Source of the DNA: Nitrospinae bacterium RIFCSPLOWO2_12_39_16
GTDB lineage: Bacteria > Nitrospinota > Nitrospinia > UBA9942
DNA length: 38,659 nt
Assembly: GCA_001805005.1 (NCBI GenBank)
Contig: MHDO01000096.1
Coordinates: 1-38,659 of the forward strand
Reading direction: 5' to 3'
The position numbers and the translations under genes were made by a program. A model generated the notes under the pieces. It saw only the letters and a list, made by a program, of their open reading frames with translations, was not told the origin of the DNA and did not search any database. Position 1 is the stretch's first letter; every line of letters starts with the position of its first letter. Below are positions 38,639-38,659 of this stretch, piece by piece.

Positions 38639-38659
38639 GTTTTCTACAGGTCTAAATAC

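Overview
This window looks like chromosome from an AT-rich, diderm (Gram-negative type), probably uncultivated bacterium. The diderm call rests on lpxB (lipid A) and two periplasmic DegP/HtrA proteases. MurE carries the DNPR motif of meso-diaminopimelate ligases. Gene content and repeat style suggest a Nitrospirota- or Desulfobacterota-like lineage, but that placement is inference; no 16S gene is present.

Layout. 1-4550 (minus strand): an ankyrin-repeat lipoprotein cut by the left edge, a HEPN/nucleotidyltransferase pair, and two tandem degP-like genes. 4551-5803: tRNA-Lys, tRNA-Glu, an unrecognised 48-residue membrane protein with its own strong promoter, and the 3' end of a dead IS3-family element. 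5804-6955: lpxB. 7176-25487 (plus strand): a complete division and cell wall (dcw) cluster, mraZ-rsmH-ftsL-ftsI-murE-murF-mraY-murD-ftsW-murG-murC-murB-ddl-ftsQ-ftsA-ftsZ, led by a promoter and a MraZ operator. It supplies the cytoplasmic steps from UDP-MurNAc to lipid II (MurB-F, Ddl, MraY, MurG), the septal synthase pair FtsW/FtsI, and the FtsL/Q/A/Z divisome core. 25501-26515: an XRE-type regulator and a wrecked RhuM/Fic gene. 26546-29971 (plus): hpt, ftsH, folP. 30020-37985 (minus): tRNA-Val, thrS, infC, rpmI, rplT, pheS, pheT and a class III adenylate/guanylate cyclase. 38270-38638: an uncharacterised signal-peptide/membrane protein.

The most unusual content is not a gene. More than twenty short elements share one architecture: a word of about 7 (6-9) bases repeated two to four times, usually followed by a second arm of reverse-complement words, so that the whole is an imperfect palindrome of roughly 40-110 bp. 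The word differs from element to element (for example TCCGAAA, GCGGAAT, AAGCAAG, and the ACGAAT group). They sit in many intercistronic gaps of the cell wall and translation operons, often just before start codons that then lack a Shine-Dalgarno sequence. Several lie in frame inside genes: the MurD N-terminus, a MurB loop, the MurG domain linker and C-terminus, two places in MurE plus its tail, and the signal peptide of the second DegP. One serves as the terminator of tRNA-Val.

Other points: PheT and ThrS each lack an N-terminal accessory domain (the tRNA-binding OB fold and the TGS domain). infC appears to start at ATT. A promoter with an 8-bp inverted repeat lies beside the XRE gene.
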